DNA of 64,000 nucleotides from NCBI RefSeq assembly GCF_008086205.1, contig NZ_VSKK01000001.1, positions 992,001 through 1,056,000 of the forward strand, given 5' to 3'. The notes under the pieces were generated by a model. It had not been told where the DNA came from, did not search any database, and was given only the letters and a program-made list of their open reading frames with translations. Shown piece by piece: positions 1 to 8,619 of this stretch; the stretch's first letter is position 1; the number at the start of each line of letters is the position of its first letter. The translations under genes and the position numbers were made by a program. The DNA comes from Bizionia myxarmorum. Its GTDB lineage: Bacteria > Bacteroidota > Bacteroidia > Flavobacteriales > Flavobacteriaceae.

Positions 1-668
1 TAGGAATGATTTTCTCTGTTTTTGTTATTGTGCTCATTATTAACGCCTATAATTTAATTGATGGTATTGATGGATTAGCGGGAATGCTAGGTACTGTGAT
101 CTCTGGGTTTCTGGCCATTGTTTTTTACTTAAGTGATTACTACTTTTTAAGTCTCATTTCCTTATCACTTGTTGGATCCTTAATGGCGTTTTTAGTTTTC
201 AACTTTTCGCGCCGCCTTAAAATATTTTTAGGTGATACAGGCTCCATGGTTGTTGGTTTTGTTCTAGCCGTTCAGGTTGTTTTGTATTTGCATTTAAGTG
301 ATTTAAAGCCAGAGCTGGAGGTCTTTAAAAATGCACCCATATTTGTTTTAGCGCTGTTGTCATACCCTTTATTAGATACTTTGCGCGTATTTTTTATCAG
401 AATTAAAAATGGACGTAGTCCATTTTCAGCGGATCGAAATCATATTCACCACCGGTTAATAGACTTGGGTTTAGCTCATAAATATGCCACGGTGATTATT
501 GCCATCTATACCATGTTTATTACGGTGTTAACGTTTTTATTAAATGATTTCCCCATCAATTTAGTCTTTGCTATAATATTACCAGTAGCTGCCGGTATTA
601 TGCTACTTCCTTTTGTAGTTCACCGAAAACGGAATAAATACGATTTGGTTTTTCCTAAAAAGAACTAA
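1..668 (+). CDS. WecA/MraY-type polyprenyl-phosphate sugar-1-phosphate transferase (5' partial)
   Basis: This is the C-terminal two thirds of a membrane glycosyltransferase of the WecA/MraY (GT4-like) family, which moves a hexosamine-1-phosphate from a UDP-sugar to undecaprenyl phosphate. The reading frame is open to the left edge, and the first visible Met at position 6 is probably internal, because about 220 residues are present against 320-370 in the family. Visible family motifs are the Asp-rich NLIDGIDGLAG, FLGDTGSMVVG, and HIHHRL in the last cytoplasmic loop. Several hydrophobic segments lie between them. It precedes a nucleotide-sugar dehydrogenase gene by 88 bp. It could start the polysaccharide unit, but a second, PglC-like initiator is encoded at 23209, so its exact role is open. 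Confidence 0.9.
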   Translation, partial: GMIFSVFVIVLIINAYNLIDGIDGLAGMLGTVISGFLAIVFYLSDYYFLSLISLSLVGSLMAFLVFNFSRRLKIFLGDTGSMVVGFVLAVQVVLYLHLSDLKPELEVFKNAPIFVLALLSYPLLDTLRVFFIRIKNGRSPFSADRNHIHHRLIDLGLAHKYATVIIAIYTMFITVLTFLLNDFPINLVFAIILPVAAGIMLLPFVVHRKRNKYDLVFPKKN

Positions 669-756
669 ATCGACACATATAAATAGAAACTGTTTAGTTG
701 AAGAATTAAGGTTTCGAAAAAAATTATAAAACACCAATTTAAATTAGAAATAGCAT

Positions 757-2034
757 ATGAAAATAGCGGTCATCGGATTAGGATACGTAGGATTACCTTT
801 AGCACGATTATTTGCAACCAAATACCCTGTTGTAGGATTTGATATTAACCAACAGCGTATTGCAGAATTGCAGAGTGGACACGATAGCACTTTAGAGGTG
901 ACTGACGCTGTGCTTAAACGTGTTCTATTAAAAAGTGCCAACGAAACCAATACTAGCAATGGTCTATTTTGTACTAATGAATTGGAAGCGATTGCGGATT
1001 GCAACTATTATGTGGTAACGGTACCCACGCCGGTAGATAAAAATAATCGCCCCGATTTAACGCCCTTATATAAAAGTAGCGAAACGGTTGCTAAAGTTTT
1101 AAAAGCAGGTGATACCGTAATTTACGAATCTACTGTTTATCCAGGTGTTACGGAAGATGAATGTGTACCTGTTTTAGAAAAACACAGCGGCTTGAAATTT
1201 AATGTCGATTTCTTCGTAGGCTATTCTCCAGAACGTATTAATCCGGGTGATAAAGAACATACGGTAGAGAAAATTTTAAAAGTAACTTCAGGCTCTACGC
1301 CAGAAGCTGGTAAAAAAGTAGATGATCTATATAAAAGTGTTATTACGGCTGGTACCCATTTAGCACCAAGCATTAAGGTGGCAGAGGCGGCAAAAGTTAT
1401 TGAAAATTCTCAACGTGATATTAATATTGCTTTTGTTAATGAATTGGCCAAGATTTTTAACCGTATGGATATTGATACCAAAGCTGTTTTAGAAGCGGCG
1501 GGAACCAAGTGGAACTTTCTACCCTTTAAACCGGGACTAGTTGGTGGACATTGTATTGGTGTGGACCCATACTATTTAGCGCAAAAAGCACAAGAATTAG
1601 GTTACCACCCGGAAATTATACTAGCGGGTCGTCGTATGAATGATTCCATGGGTGCTTATGTCGCTTCGGAAGTGGTGAAACTCATGTTGCAAAGCGATTT
1701 AAAAGTGAAAGGTTCCAAGATTTTAATTTTAGGAATTACTTTTAAAGAAAACTGCCCCGATGTTCGTAATACCAAGGTCGTAGATGTGGTGCGCGAACTC
1801 AAACAATATGGCGCTGATATTTGTATTTATGACCCATTGGCTAATCCGGCTCAAGTGGCTCACGAATATAATTTGAAAACGGCCCAAGAATTACCATCAG
1901 GCACTTTTGATGCTATTGTATTAACAGTAGCGCACGACCAGTTTTTAAATTTAGATTTTGATGCTTTAAAATCAGAAAAGGCCATCGTTTACGACGTAAA
2001 AGGTATTTTGCCAAATGCCTGCGGCACGCTGTAG
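757..2034 (+). CDS. UDP-N-acetylhexosamine 6-dehydrogenase (TviB/WbpA-like)
   Basis: This NAD-dependent nucleotide-sugar dehydrogenase (425 aa) oxidises C6 of a UDP-N-acetylhexosamine to the uronic acid. The N-terminus has the Rossmann motif GLGYVGLPLA. The catalytic Cys266 lies in GGHCIGVDPYYL, and the C-terminal UDP-binding domain contains the usual GITFKENCPDVRNTK segment. Sequence style is closest to the TviB/VipA and WbpA group (UDP-GlcNAc or UDP-GalNAc) rather than to UDP-glucose dehydrogenase, which is encoded separately at 4685. The 4-epimerase at 3659 would pair with it, as TviC does with TviB, to give UDP-GalNAcA. The repeat and DUF559 island lies between the two. Substrate choice, including ManNAc, cannot be settled from sequence alone. 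Confidence 0.9.
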   Translation: MKIAVIGLGYVGLPLARLFATKYPVVGFDINQQRIAELQSGHDSTLEVTDAVLKRVLLKSANETNTSNGLFCTNELEAIADCNYYVVTVPTPVDKNNRPDLTPLYKSSETVAKVLKAGDTVIYESTVYPGVTEDECVPVLEKHSGLKFNVDFFVGYSPERINPGDKEHTVEKILKVTSGSTPEAGKKVDDLYKSVITAGTHLAPSIKVAEAAKVIENSQRDINIAFVNELAKIFNRMDIDTKAVLEAAGTKWNFLPFKPGLVGGHCIGVDPYYLAQKAQELGYHPEIILAGRRMNDSMGAYVASEVVKLMLQSDLKVKGSKILILGITFKENCPDVRNTKVVDVVRELKQYGADICIYDPLANPAQVAHEYNLKTAQELPSGTFDAIVLTVAHDQFLNLDFDALKSEKAIVYDVKGILPNACGTL

Positions 2035-2040
2035 CAATCT

Positions 2041-2062
2041 GTCAGGTTGAGCGCAGTCGAAA
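2041..2062. repeat. Interspersed GAGCGCAGTCGA element
   Basis: A short element (TCAGGTTGAGCGCAGTCGAA) sits 6 bp after the dehydrogenase stop codon. Its core GAGCGCAGTCGA recurs at 37059-37071, where it is paired with an inverted partner. From memory, this core is a frequent intergenic repeat in flavobacterial genomes. Confidence 0.6.
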
Positions 2063-2124
2063 CCGTTGGAATAGACAAGAGGTACGATCGCGGCAATCTG
2101 TTCCAGAAAGGGAAAGTTAGTTTT

Positions 2125-2338
2125 CAGTCACAGTCGCAGTTTTTAGTCACAGTAAAATTCATTATTGCTTTTTCATACATTAACCATACACTATCCATAC
2201 ACCATCCATACACCATCCATACACCATCTATGCAGTATCTATAATTATGAATTATATTTTTAGTAGAAGTCCTATTTTTTAGTGAGGAGATGTAAAGTTG
2301 TTTGTTGTGGCGTCGTAATGTTTAGTCGCAGTCACAGT
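2125..2338. repeat. CAGTCRCAGT low-complexity repeats and 11-bp tandem repeat
   Basis: Clusters of CAGTCACAGT/CAGTCGCAGT lie at 2125-2153 and 2323-2338. Between them an 11-bp unit (CCATACACCAT) is repeated four times in tandem at 2184-2227. The reverse-complement style of the same elements (ACTGCGACTG clusters and 11-bp GGATAC repeats) appears at 26534-26970, beyond the other end of the sugar genes. Confidence 0.7.
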
Positions 2339-2349
2339 GTTAAATAGGC

Positions 2350-2821
2350 AAGAAGTTTATATCAAGCCGAATGTAAAGTCCCCTTTAGGAGATTTAGGGG
2401 TTAAAGAGTTAGAGCGTTACCCCGACCCTAAAGGGAGCACGGGGTTAGGGGAAAGCAAGCGAGTATAGGATTTTCCCCAGCCCTAAAGGGAGCACGGGGC
2501 TTGGGAAAGCAAGCGAGTATAGGATTTTCCCCAGCCCTAAAGAGAGCACGGGGCTTGGGAAAGCAAGCGAGTATAGGATTTTCCCTGACCCTAAAGGGAG
2601 CACGGGGCTTGGGAAAGCAAGCGAGTATAGGATTTTCCCTGACCCTAAAGGGAGCAAGGAATAAGTTTATATCAAGCCGAATGTAAAGGCCCCTTTAGGG
2701 GATTTAGGGGTTAAAGAGTTAGAGCGTTACCCCGACCCTAAAGGGAGCAAGGAATAAGTTTATATCAAGCCGAATGTAAAGTCCCCTTTAGGAGATTTAG
2801 GGGTAAGAGTTATAGTGAAAC
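2350..2821. repeat. CCCTAAAGGG repeat array, left of DUF559 gene
   Basis: An interspersed unit begins TTTATATCAAGCCGAATGTA, continues through CCCCTTTAGGAGATTTAGGGG and ends in CCCTAAAGGGAGCA. It occurs at about 2354-2434, again at 2664-2746, and truncated at 2758-2803. Between the first two copies a 54-bp unit is repeated about four times in tandem (2437-2657; its GCAAGCGAGTATAGG segment starts at 2455, 2509, 2563 and 2617). All units share the near-palindromic core CCCTAAAGGG. Because 54 is a multiple of 3, the tandem part stays open in several frames, but those frames are not genes. Confidence 0.9.
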
Positions 2822-2832
2822 AAGCTATATAA

Positions 2833-3234
2833 ATGTCTAAAGAAAAACCACATCATAATGAGGGTATGCATAAAGGGGCACCTTCGAGTAGTTTTGGAAA
2901 AGCGAAGCAGTTAAGGTCGAATATGACGAAGGCAGAAGTAATGTTATGGTCACGCCTAAAAAATAATGGCTGTACAGGTTTAAAATTTAGAAGACAACAT
3001 CCTTTACATCTCTTTATAGTTGATTTTTATTGTCATAAAATAGCTTTGGTCATTGAAATAGATGGTGAATATCATAACAGTGAAGAACAGAAAGCACTTG
3101 ATAAAGAAAGAACGGAACTATTAAATTTTCAGGATATTCACGTTATCCGATTTACGAATAACGAAGTTTATGATAATTTAAATAAAGTAATAGAATCCAT
3201 TGAAGTTAAGGTTGATGCATTACTTCAATTATAA
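2833..3234 (+). CDS. DUF559 domain endonuclease-like protein
   Basis: This 133-aa protein carries a DUF559 domain, a compact member of the PD-(D/E)XK restriction-endonuclease-like fold related to Vsr. Supporting segments are MTKAEVMLWSRLKN, the FRRQHP turn, and the likely metal-binding core of Asp in IVDFYC and Glu/Asp in LVIEIDGEYH. The first 25 residues are polar, and the DNA coding for them resembles the flanking repeats. The gene stands alone between two arrays sharing a CCCTAAAGGG core and interrupts a run of sugar-nucleotide genes. No methylase or toxin partner is adjacent. Its biochemical role is unknown; a nuclease acting on the flanking palindromes is an inference (see findings). Confidence 0.85.
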   Translation: MSKEKPHHNEGMHKGAPSSSFGKAKQLRSNMTKAEVMLWSRLKNNGCTGLKFRRQHPLHLFIVDFYCHKIALVIEIDGEYHNSEEQKALDKERTELLNFQDIHVIRFTNNEVYDNLNKVIESIEVKVDALLQL

Positions 3235-3239
3235 TTTTT

Positions 3240-3640
3240 TATCCCAGCCATAAAGGGAGCATGGAGATTGAGTTACCCCAACCCTAAAGGGCGCATGAAC
3301 TTGGGAGTTACCCCGGCCCTAAAGGGCGCATGAACTTGGGAGTTACCCCAACCCTAAAGGGCGCATGAACTTGGGAGTTCCCCCGGCCCTAAAGGGCGCA
3401 TGAACTTGGGAGTTACCCCAACCCTAAAGGGAGTATGAACTTGGGAGTTCCCCCGGCCCTAAAGGGAGCATGAACTTGGGAGTTACCCCGGCCCTAAAGG
3501 GAGCATGAACTTGGGAGTTATCCCGGCCCTAAAGGGAGCATGAACTTGGGAGTTACCCCGGCCCTAAAGGGAGCATGAAATAAATTAATATCAAGCCGAA
3601 TTTAAAGTCCCCTTTAGGGGATTTAGGGGTTAAATAGAAT
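3240..3640. repeat. 35-bp tandem repeat array (9 copies), right of DUF559 gene
   Basis: Nine head-to-tail copies of a 35-bp unit start at 3271, 3306, 3341, 3376, 3411, 3446, 3481, 3516 and 3551. The unit contains AGTTACCCC, CCCTAAAGGG and GCATGAACTTGGG. Copies differ mainly in CCAACCC versus CGGCCC and in GCGCATG versus GAGCATG. The array ends in one copy of the interspersed unit (3590-3634), the same element as on the left of the DUF559 gene. There are no unique spacers, so it is not a CRISPR array. Confidence 0.95.
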
Positions 3641-3658
3641 ACTATTAAAACACAACAA

Positions 3659-4657
3659 ATGAATTTAGACCCATTCAAAACATTAAAAAACAAGAAAGTA
3701 CTCGTAACAGGCGGCGCAGGCTTCATAGGCTCCAACCTATGCGAAGCATTACTTCAAATAGGCGCAAATGTAACCTGTCTCGATAACTTCGCTACAGGTC
3801 ACCACCACAACATCACCCCATTTCTAGAAAACAAAAACTTCACACTTATCGAAGGCGATATCCGCAACCTAGAAACCTGCAATAACGCCTGTGCAAACCA
3901 AGATTTCGTATTACACCAAGCCGCATTAGGTTCCGTACCACGTTCTATTGCCGATCCTATTACCACAAATGACGTTAATGTAGGCGGTTTTTTAAATATG
4001 CTCGTTGCAGCACGTGATAACAACGTACAGCGATTCATTTACGCAGCCAGTTCATCAACCTACGGCGATTCTGAAGCCTTGCCAAAAGTAGAAGACACTA
4101 TAGGCAAACCGTTATCACCATATGCCATTACCAAATATGTTAACGAGTTATATGCCGAAAACTTTTTCACGACTTACGGACTAAACACCATCGGACTGCG
4201 GTATTTTAATGTGTTTGGCAGACGCCAAGATCCAAATGGTGCTTATGCAGCGGTGATTCCCTTATTCGTAAAACAATTTATGAAACATGAAAACCCAATC
4301 ATTAATGGGGATGGAACCTATTCCAGAGATTTCACCTATATCGATAACGTGGTGCAAATGAATTTACGCGCCATTACCACCGAAAATAAAGCCGCCCTTA
4401 ACCAAGTGTACAATACCGCGGTGGGCGACCGTACCAATTTGGTACAATTAACCGACTTACTAAAAAAACACCTATCCAAACACGACTCTAAAATAGCGGA
4501 TGTCAATATCGTACACGGCCCAAACCGCCAAGGCGATATTCCACATTCCTTGGCATCTGTAGAGAAGGCCAAACGTTTATTGGATTATCAGCCGAGCCAT
4601 ACTATTGATACTGGGATTCAAGAGGCTGTGGAATGGTATTGGGGGAATTTGAAATAA
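3659..4657 (+). CDS. UDP-N-acetylglucosamine(uronate) 4-epimerase (TviC/WbpP-like)
   Basis: This is an extended short-chain dehydrogenase/reductase of 332 aa. The NAD-binding motif is GGAGFIGSNL (residues 18-27), Ser is in ASSSTYG, and the catalytic pair is Tyr155-x3-Lys159. Length and the stretches LRYFNVFGRRQDPNGAYAAV and RDFTYIDNVV fit the WbpP/TviC group, which interconverts gluco and galacto forms of UDP-HexNAc or UDP-HexNAcA. It would work with the dehydrogenase at 757. The first third uses many C-ending codons (AAC, ACC, GGC), unlike its AT-rich neighbours, which hints at a separate origin. The ATG follows the right-hand repeat array by about 25 bp. Confidence 0.88.
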   Translation: MNLDPFKTLKNKKVLVTGGAGFIGSNLCEALLQIGANVTCLDNFATGHHHNITPFLENKNFTLIEGDIRNLETCNNACANQDFVLHQAALGSVPRSIADPITTNDVNVGGFLNMLVAARDNNVQRFIYAASSSTYGDSEALPKVEDTIGKPLSPYAITKYVNELYAENFFTTYGLNTIGLRYFNVFGRRQDPNGAYAAVIPLFVKQFMKHENPIINGDGTYSRDFTYIDNVVQMNLRAITTENKAALNQVYNTAVGDRTNLVQLTDLLKKHLSKHDSKIADVNIVHGPNRQGDIPHSLASVEKAKRLLDYQPSHTIDTGIQEAVEWYWGNLK

Positions 4658-4684
4658 ATTATATTACAAGAGAAAATTAAATAC

Positions 4685-6097
4685 ATGATCATTAAAAATA
4701 TTTGTTGCATTGGCGCCGGATACGTTGGCGGACCCACCATGTCTGTCCTTGCACAAAAGAATCCACATATAAAAGTAACCGTTGTTGATATTAATCAAGA
4801 GCGTATTGCCGCATGGAATGATACCGATTTAAGCAATCTGCCCATTTATGAACCAGGACTCAAAGAAGTGGTGCAAGAAGCCAGAGGGCGTAATTTATTC
4901 TTTAGTACAGAAGTAAAAAAAGCCATTGACGAAGCAGAAATGATTTTTATATCCGTAAACACGCCTACCAAAACCTATGGAAAAGGAAAAGGCATGGCAG
5001 CCGATTTAAAATATATCGAACTTTGCGCCCGACAAATAGCCAAAGTAGCGAAATCTGATAAAATAGTAGTCGAAAAATCCACGCTTCCAGTGCGTACCGC
5101 GCAAGCCATAAAAGATATATTAGACTATACAGGAAATGGTGTAACCTTTCAAATTTTATCAAACCCCGAGTTTTTAGCTGAAGGTACGGCCGTTCAAGAT
5201 TTATTGAATCCAGACCGTGTTTTAATTGGTGGCGAAGAAAGTGAAGAAGGAAAAGAAGCCATGGAAGCTTTAGTGGCTATATATGAATCCTGGATTCCAA
5301 GAGAAAGAATATTGACTACCAATGTGTGGTCTTCAGAATTGTCTAAACTCGTTGCCAATGCTTTTTTAGCCCAACGGGTGTCGTCTATTAATGCCATTTC
5401 AGAATTATGTGAAGTTACAGGCGCTAATGTGGGCGAAGTAAGTCGAGCCATTGGTATGGATAGCAGAATAGGTCCTAAATTTCTAAAAGCTTCTGTAGGT
5501 TTTGGAGGATCTTGTTTTCAAAAGGATATCTTAAACCTCGTGTATATTGCCAAATCTTATGGGTTAAATGAAGTTGCCGACTATTGGGAGCAGGTGATTA
5601 TTATGAATGATTATCAAAAAAGGCGTTTTGCAGATAAGATTGTCAGTACCCTTTACAATACGGTTTCTGGAAAGAAAATCACCTTTTTAGGCTGGGCGTT
5701 TAAGAAAGATACCAACGATACCAGAGAATCTGCCGCTATTTACGTGGCCGATGCTTTATTAAATGAACAAGCCGAAATAACGGTTTACGACCCCAAAGTA
5801 AGTGAAAGTCGCATTTATGAAGATTTAGACTATTTAGGCACCCGAAGTCCTGAAGAAAATAGACGTTTATTAAAAGTGGTCAATGATCCGTATCAAGCTT
5901 GCAAAGATGCACATGCCATTGCTATATTAACAGAATGGGATGAATTTATAACCTACGATTGGGGAAAAATATATGAAGCCGTAATAAAACCTGCTTTTGT
6001 ATTTGATGGACGGAAGATATTGGATGCTGAAATGATGGAGACCATTGGCTTTGATTATACCTCTATTGGGGTTTCGAAAACACAAAGTAATAAATGA
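4685..6097 (+). CDS. ugd: UDP-glucose 6-dehydrogenase
   Basis: This 470-aa enzyme oxidises UDP-glucose to UDP-glucuronate in the cytoplasm. The N-terminus has the GAGYVGGPT dinucleotide motif, the catalytic Cys277 lies in [11 protein letters not shown], and the C-terminal domain contains [15 protein letters not shown]. The long form with GAGYVGGPT is the type shared with animal UGDH rather than the shorter bacterial form of about 390 aa. Its stop overlaps the start of the next gene by 4 bp, so the product is probably passed straight to the UDP-glucuronate epimerase encoded there. Confidence 0.95.
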   Translation: MIIKNICCIGAGYVGGPTMSVLAQKNPHIKVTVVDINQERIAAWNDTDLSNLPIYEPGLKEVVQEARGRNLFFSTEVKKAIDEAEMIFISVNTPTKTYGKGKGMAADLKYIELCARQIAKVAKSDKIVVEKSTLPVRTAQAIKDILDYTGNGVTFQILSNPEFLAEGTAVQDLLNPDRVLIGGEESEEGKEAMEALVAIYESWIPRERILTTNVWSSELSKLVANAFLAQRVSSINAISELCEVTGANVGEVSRAIGMDSRIGPKFLKASVGFGGSCFQKDILNLVYIAKSYGLNEVADYWEQVIIMNDYQKRRFADKIVSTLYNTVSGKKITFLGWAFKKDTNDTRESAAIYVADALLNEQAEITVYDPKVSESRIYEDLDYLGTRSPEENRRLLKVVNDPYQACKDAHAIAILTEWDEFITYDWGKIYEAVIKPAFVFDGRKILDAEMMETIGFDYTSIGVSKTQSNK

Positions 6098-7107
6098 AGA
6101 TATTAGTTACAGGCGCCGCTGGATTTATAGGCTATCACTTATGTGAGAGACTAGTAAAATTAGGGCATGATATTATTGGCCTTGATAACCTTAATGATTA
6201 TTACGATGTTAATTTAAAGTTGGCGCGTCTTAAGCAATTAGGTGTTTCAGGAAATGACATCCAATATAATAAACTTGTTAAAAGTGATTTACATGGAGAG
6301 CAACTCAAATTCATAAAAATGAATTTAGAAGATCAAGAAAATCTACCGCTACTTTTTAATGAAAATGGTTTTGATATAGTCTGCAATCTTGCTGCTCAAG
6401 CAGGCGTTCGCTACAGTATTGAAAAACCTATGAAATATGTGGAAAGCAATATAGTGGGCTTCGTTAATTTACTAGAATGTACCCGACATGCTAAAGTAGC
6501 TAAACTGGTTTACGCAAGTAGTTCCAGCGTTTACGGAATGAATGAAAAGATTCCATTTTCCACGGATGATAATGTAGATTATCCCATCAGCATGTATGCC
6601 GCTACTAAAAAAAGCAATGAACTCATGGCGCATACCTATAGCCACTTATTTAATATTGAAACCATTGGCTTACGGTTTTTTACGGTGTATGGCCCATGGG
6701 GCAGACCGGATATGGCAATGTTTTTATTTACAGATGCTATTTTAAATGACAAACCGATTAAAGTTTTTAATGAAGGAAACTTATCCAGAGACTTTACCTA
6801 TATAGATGATATTGTGGATGGTGTGGTTGCAACACTTCTTGCTGAACGAAAAGAAAAGAAAAACTACTCACTTTATAATATAGGAAATAGCAAACCCGTT
6901 AAACTTATGGATTTTATTGAAGCCATAGAAAAAGCAACTGGTAAAACAGCTGTAAAACAAATGTGTGCTATGCAGCCTGGAGATGTGGAAAGGACTTGGG
7001 CAGATACTAAATCGTTGCAAGTAGATTTTAAGTATCGGCCTCATACGGCCATAAAAAAGGGAGTGGATGCGTTTGTTAAGTGGTACCGAATTTATTATGT
7101 GTCTTAA
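6094..7107 (+). CDS. UDP-glucuronate 4-epimerase
   Basis: This extended SDR of 337 aa converts UDP-glucuronate to UDP-galacturonate. Visible are [10 protein letters not shown] near the N-terminus, SSSSVYG, and the catalytic Tyr168-x3-Lys172 in [10 protein letters not shown]. The substrate-loop phrase [16 protein letters not shown] is characteristic of the CapI/UGlcAE group. It overlaps ugd by 4 bp (ATGA), giving a translationally coupled UDP-Glc to UDP-GlcA to UDP-GalA cassette. Confidence 0.93.
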   Translation: MKILVTGAAGFIGYHLCERLVKLGHDIIGLDNLNDYYDVNLKLARLKQLGVSGNDIQYNKLVKSDLHGEQLKFIKMNLEDQENLPLLFNENGFDIVCNLAAQAGVRYSIEKPMKYVESNIVGFVNLLECTRHAKVAKLVYASSSSVYGMNEKIPFSTDDNVDYPISMYAATKKSNELMAHTYSHLFNIETIGLRFFTVYGPWGRPDMAMFLFTDAILNDKPIKVFNEGNLSRDFTYIDDIVDGVVATLLAERKEKKNYSLYNIGNSKPVKLMDFIEAIEKATGKTAVKQMCAMQPGDVERTWADTKSLQVDFKYRPHTAIKKGVDAFVKWYRIYYVS

Positions 7108-7118
7108 TAAAATTTAAG

Positions 7119-8594
7119 ATGAAAGAGGGATTAACTAAACAAGCTTATCGCGGTTTCTTTTGGCAAGCTATAGGTAGTGGATTTCAATCCGTTATTCAAA
7201 TAGGGGTGTTAGTTTTATTAGCTAGACTGATAGCTCCCGATGAATTTGGTGTGGCACAGTCTGCTCTAATAGTTGTAGGTTTTGCTAACCTTTTAAGTCA
7301 AATGGGAGTTGGTCCTGCTATTGTTCAAAGAAGTGAATTGACGGAAAATCATATACGAGCAGGATCAACTTTATCTTTGATTTTGGGAATTACCCTTGGT
7401 TTAGCTGTATATTTTGGTGCATCACTTATTTCTTTGTTTTTTAAGATGCCAAATCTTTTTCCAGTTCTTCAATTGGTTTCCGTCATATTCGTACTGGAAA
7501 GTATAACAATTATCTCTCAATCTTTGTTGCAAAGGGAGATGAAATTAAAAGCGTTAGTAATAGCGGATTTAATTTCCTATTCTGTAGGATATGGACTTGT
7601 TGCTATTGTATTAGGGCTTTATGGATATGGAGTTTGGGCTTTAATCTGGGGAGTTATTGCACAAGCAGTTGTCAAAAATATTGTGGTACTTATTATGAAA
7701 CCACATTCTTTAATACCTTTCTTTGGCCAAAGAGAAATTAAAGAATTACTCTATTTTGGTGGCGGATTTACAATTGCTCGTTTCTTTAATTATTTGGCAA
7801 ATCAAGGAGATAACATTATTGCTGGGAGATATTTGGGAGCTGATGCACTGGGTATATATAGTAGGGCATATACTATAATGGTTAAGCCTGTTAGTTTAAT
7901 AGGAACAGCATTAGATAAAGTTTTGTTTCCAGCTATGGCTTCTCGACAAAATCAACCTGATAAGTTAATTGAGGCTTTTATAAATGGTTCTAAATTGATT
8001 GCTTTTTTATGTATACCAATAACTTTTGTTATAATTTTTAGTTCAAACGAGATAATTCATGTGTTATTAGGAGAAGAGTGGGTTGAAGCAATAGTGCCTC
8101 TCCAAATATTAACAGCAGGTCTGATTTTTAGAATGGGCTATAAAATGGGAGATATCTTAAGTAAAGCGACAGGAAATGTTTATAGTAGAGCAAAACGAAA
8201 TGTATTCTATGCAATTTGTGTGTTAATCGGTTGTTATATTGGTACTCATTGGGGTATTCTAGGTGTTTCTCTGGGAACGTTATTGGCAATTATGGTAAAT
8301 TATATTTTAATGATTCATTTAAGTCTTTCTATTCTAAAAATAAACTGGCTTTACTTTTTAAAAAGAACTTTTATAGAACTTCCTATAACGCTTTTATTAG
8401 CAGTAATTTTTATCGCGATTATCTTTCTTGCACGTTTAATAATAACATCTGATATTTTGATACTATTAGCGGCTTACGGAGTTTATGGAGTTATTTGTTT
8501 GATTTTACTTTATTTCTTTTGGGAGAAATTGAGCTTTATAAAATTATTGCCAATTAAAGGGGTTTTTAAAAAAATGTTAAGAAATTATAAATAA
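7119..8594 (+). CDS. Polysaccharide flippase (Wzx/WzxC-type)
   Basis: This is an integral membrane protein of about 491 aa with a dozen or more hydrophobic segments, of the MVF/PST flippase family. It would flip undecaprenyl-diphosphate-linked repeat units across the inner membrane. Typical phrases are VLLARLIAPDEFG near the N-terminus and RYLGADALGIYSRAYTI in the middle. I chose the ATG at 7119: the frame extends upstream to a GTG at 7080, but that would overlap the epimerase by 28 bp and add 13 unusual residues. From here to about 12075 the DNA is richer in A+T than the sugar-nucleotide genes, as usual for serotype-specific wzx/wzy genes. Confidence 0.88.
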   Translation: MKEGLTKQAYRGFFWQAIGSGFQSVIQIGVLVLLARLIAPDEFGVAQSALIVVGFANLLSQMGVGPAIVQRSELTENHIRAGSTLSLILGITLGLAVYFGASLISLFFKMPNLFPVLQLVSVIFVLESITIISQSLLQREMKLKALVIADLISYSVGYGLVAIVLGLYGYGVWALIWGVIAQAVVKNIVVLIMKPHSLIPFFGQREIKELLYFGGGFTIARFFNYLANQGDNIIAGRYLGADALGIYSRAYTIMVKPVSLIGTALDKVLFPAMASRQNQPDKLIEAFINGSKLIAFLCIPITFVIIFSSNEIIHVLLGEEWVEAIVPLQILTAGLIFRMGYKMGDILSKATGNVYSRAKRNVFYAICVLIGCYIGTHWGILGVSLGTLLAIMVNYILMIHLSLSILKINWLYFLKRTFIELPITLLLAVIFIAIIFLARLIITSDILILLAAYGVYGVICLILLYFFWEKLSFIKLLPIKGVFKKMLRNYK

Positions 8595-8619
8595 TTGTAA
8601 TAATTTAAATTTTAATATA

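Noticed and set aside
2047-2244. 65-codon frame after the TviB-like gene
   Set aside because: It runs through an interspersed repeat and low-complexity tandem repeats. There is no coding signal.
2445-2686. Open frames on both strands through the 54-bp tandem repeat
   Set aside because: They exist because the period is a multiple of 3. The peptides are pure repeats with no start context and no homologue-like sequence.
3240-3640. Possible CRISPR array
   Set aside because: The 35-bp units are head to tail with no unique spacers, and there are no cas genes. It is a minisatellite.
7080-7118. GTG start for the flippase
   Set aside because: It would overlap the epimerase gene by 28 bp and add residues without a place in the family; ATG at 7119 fits better.
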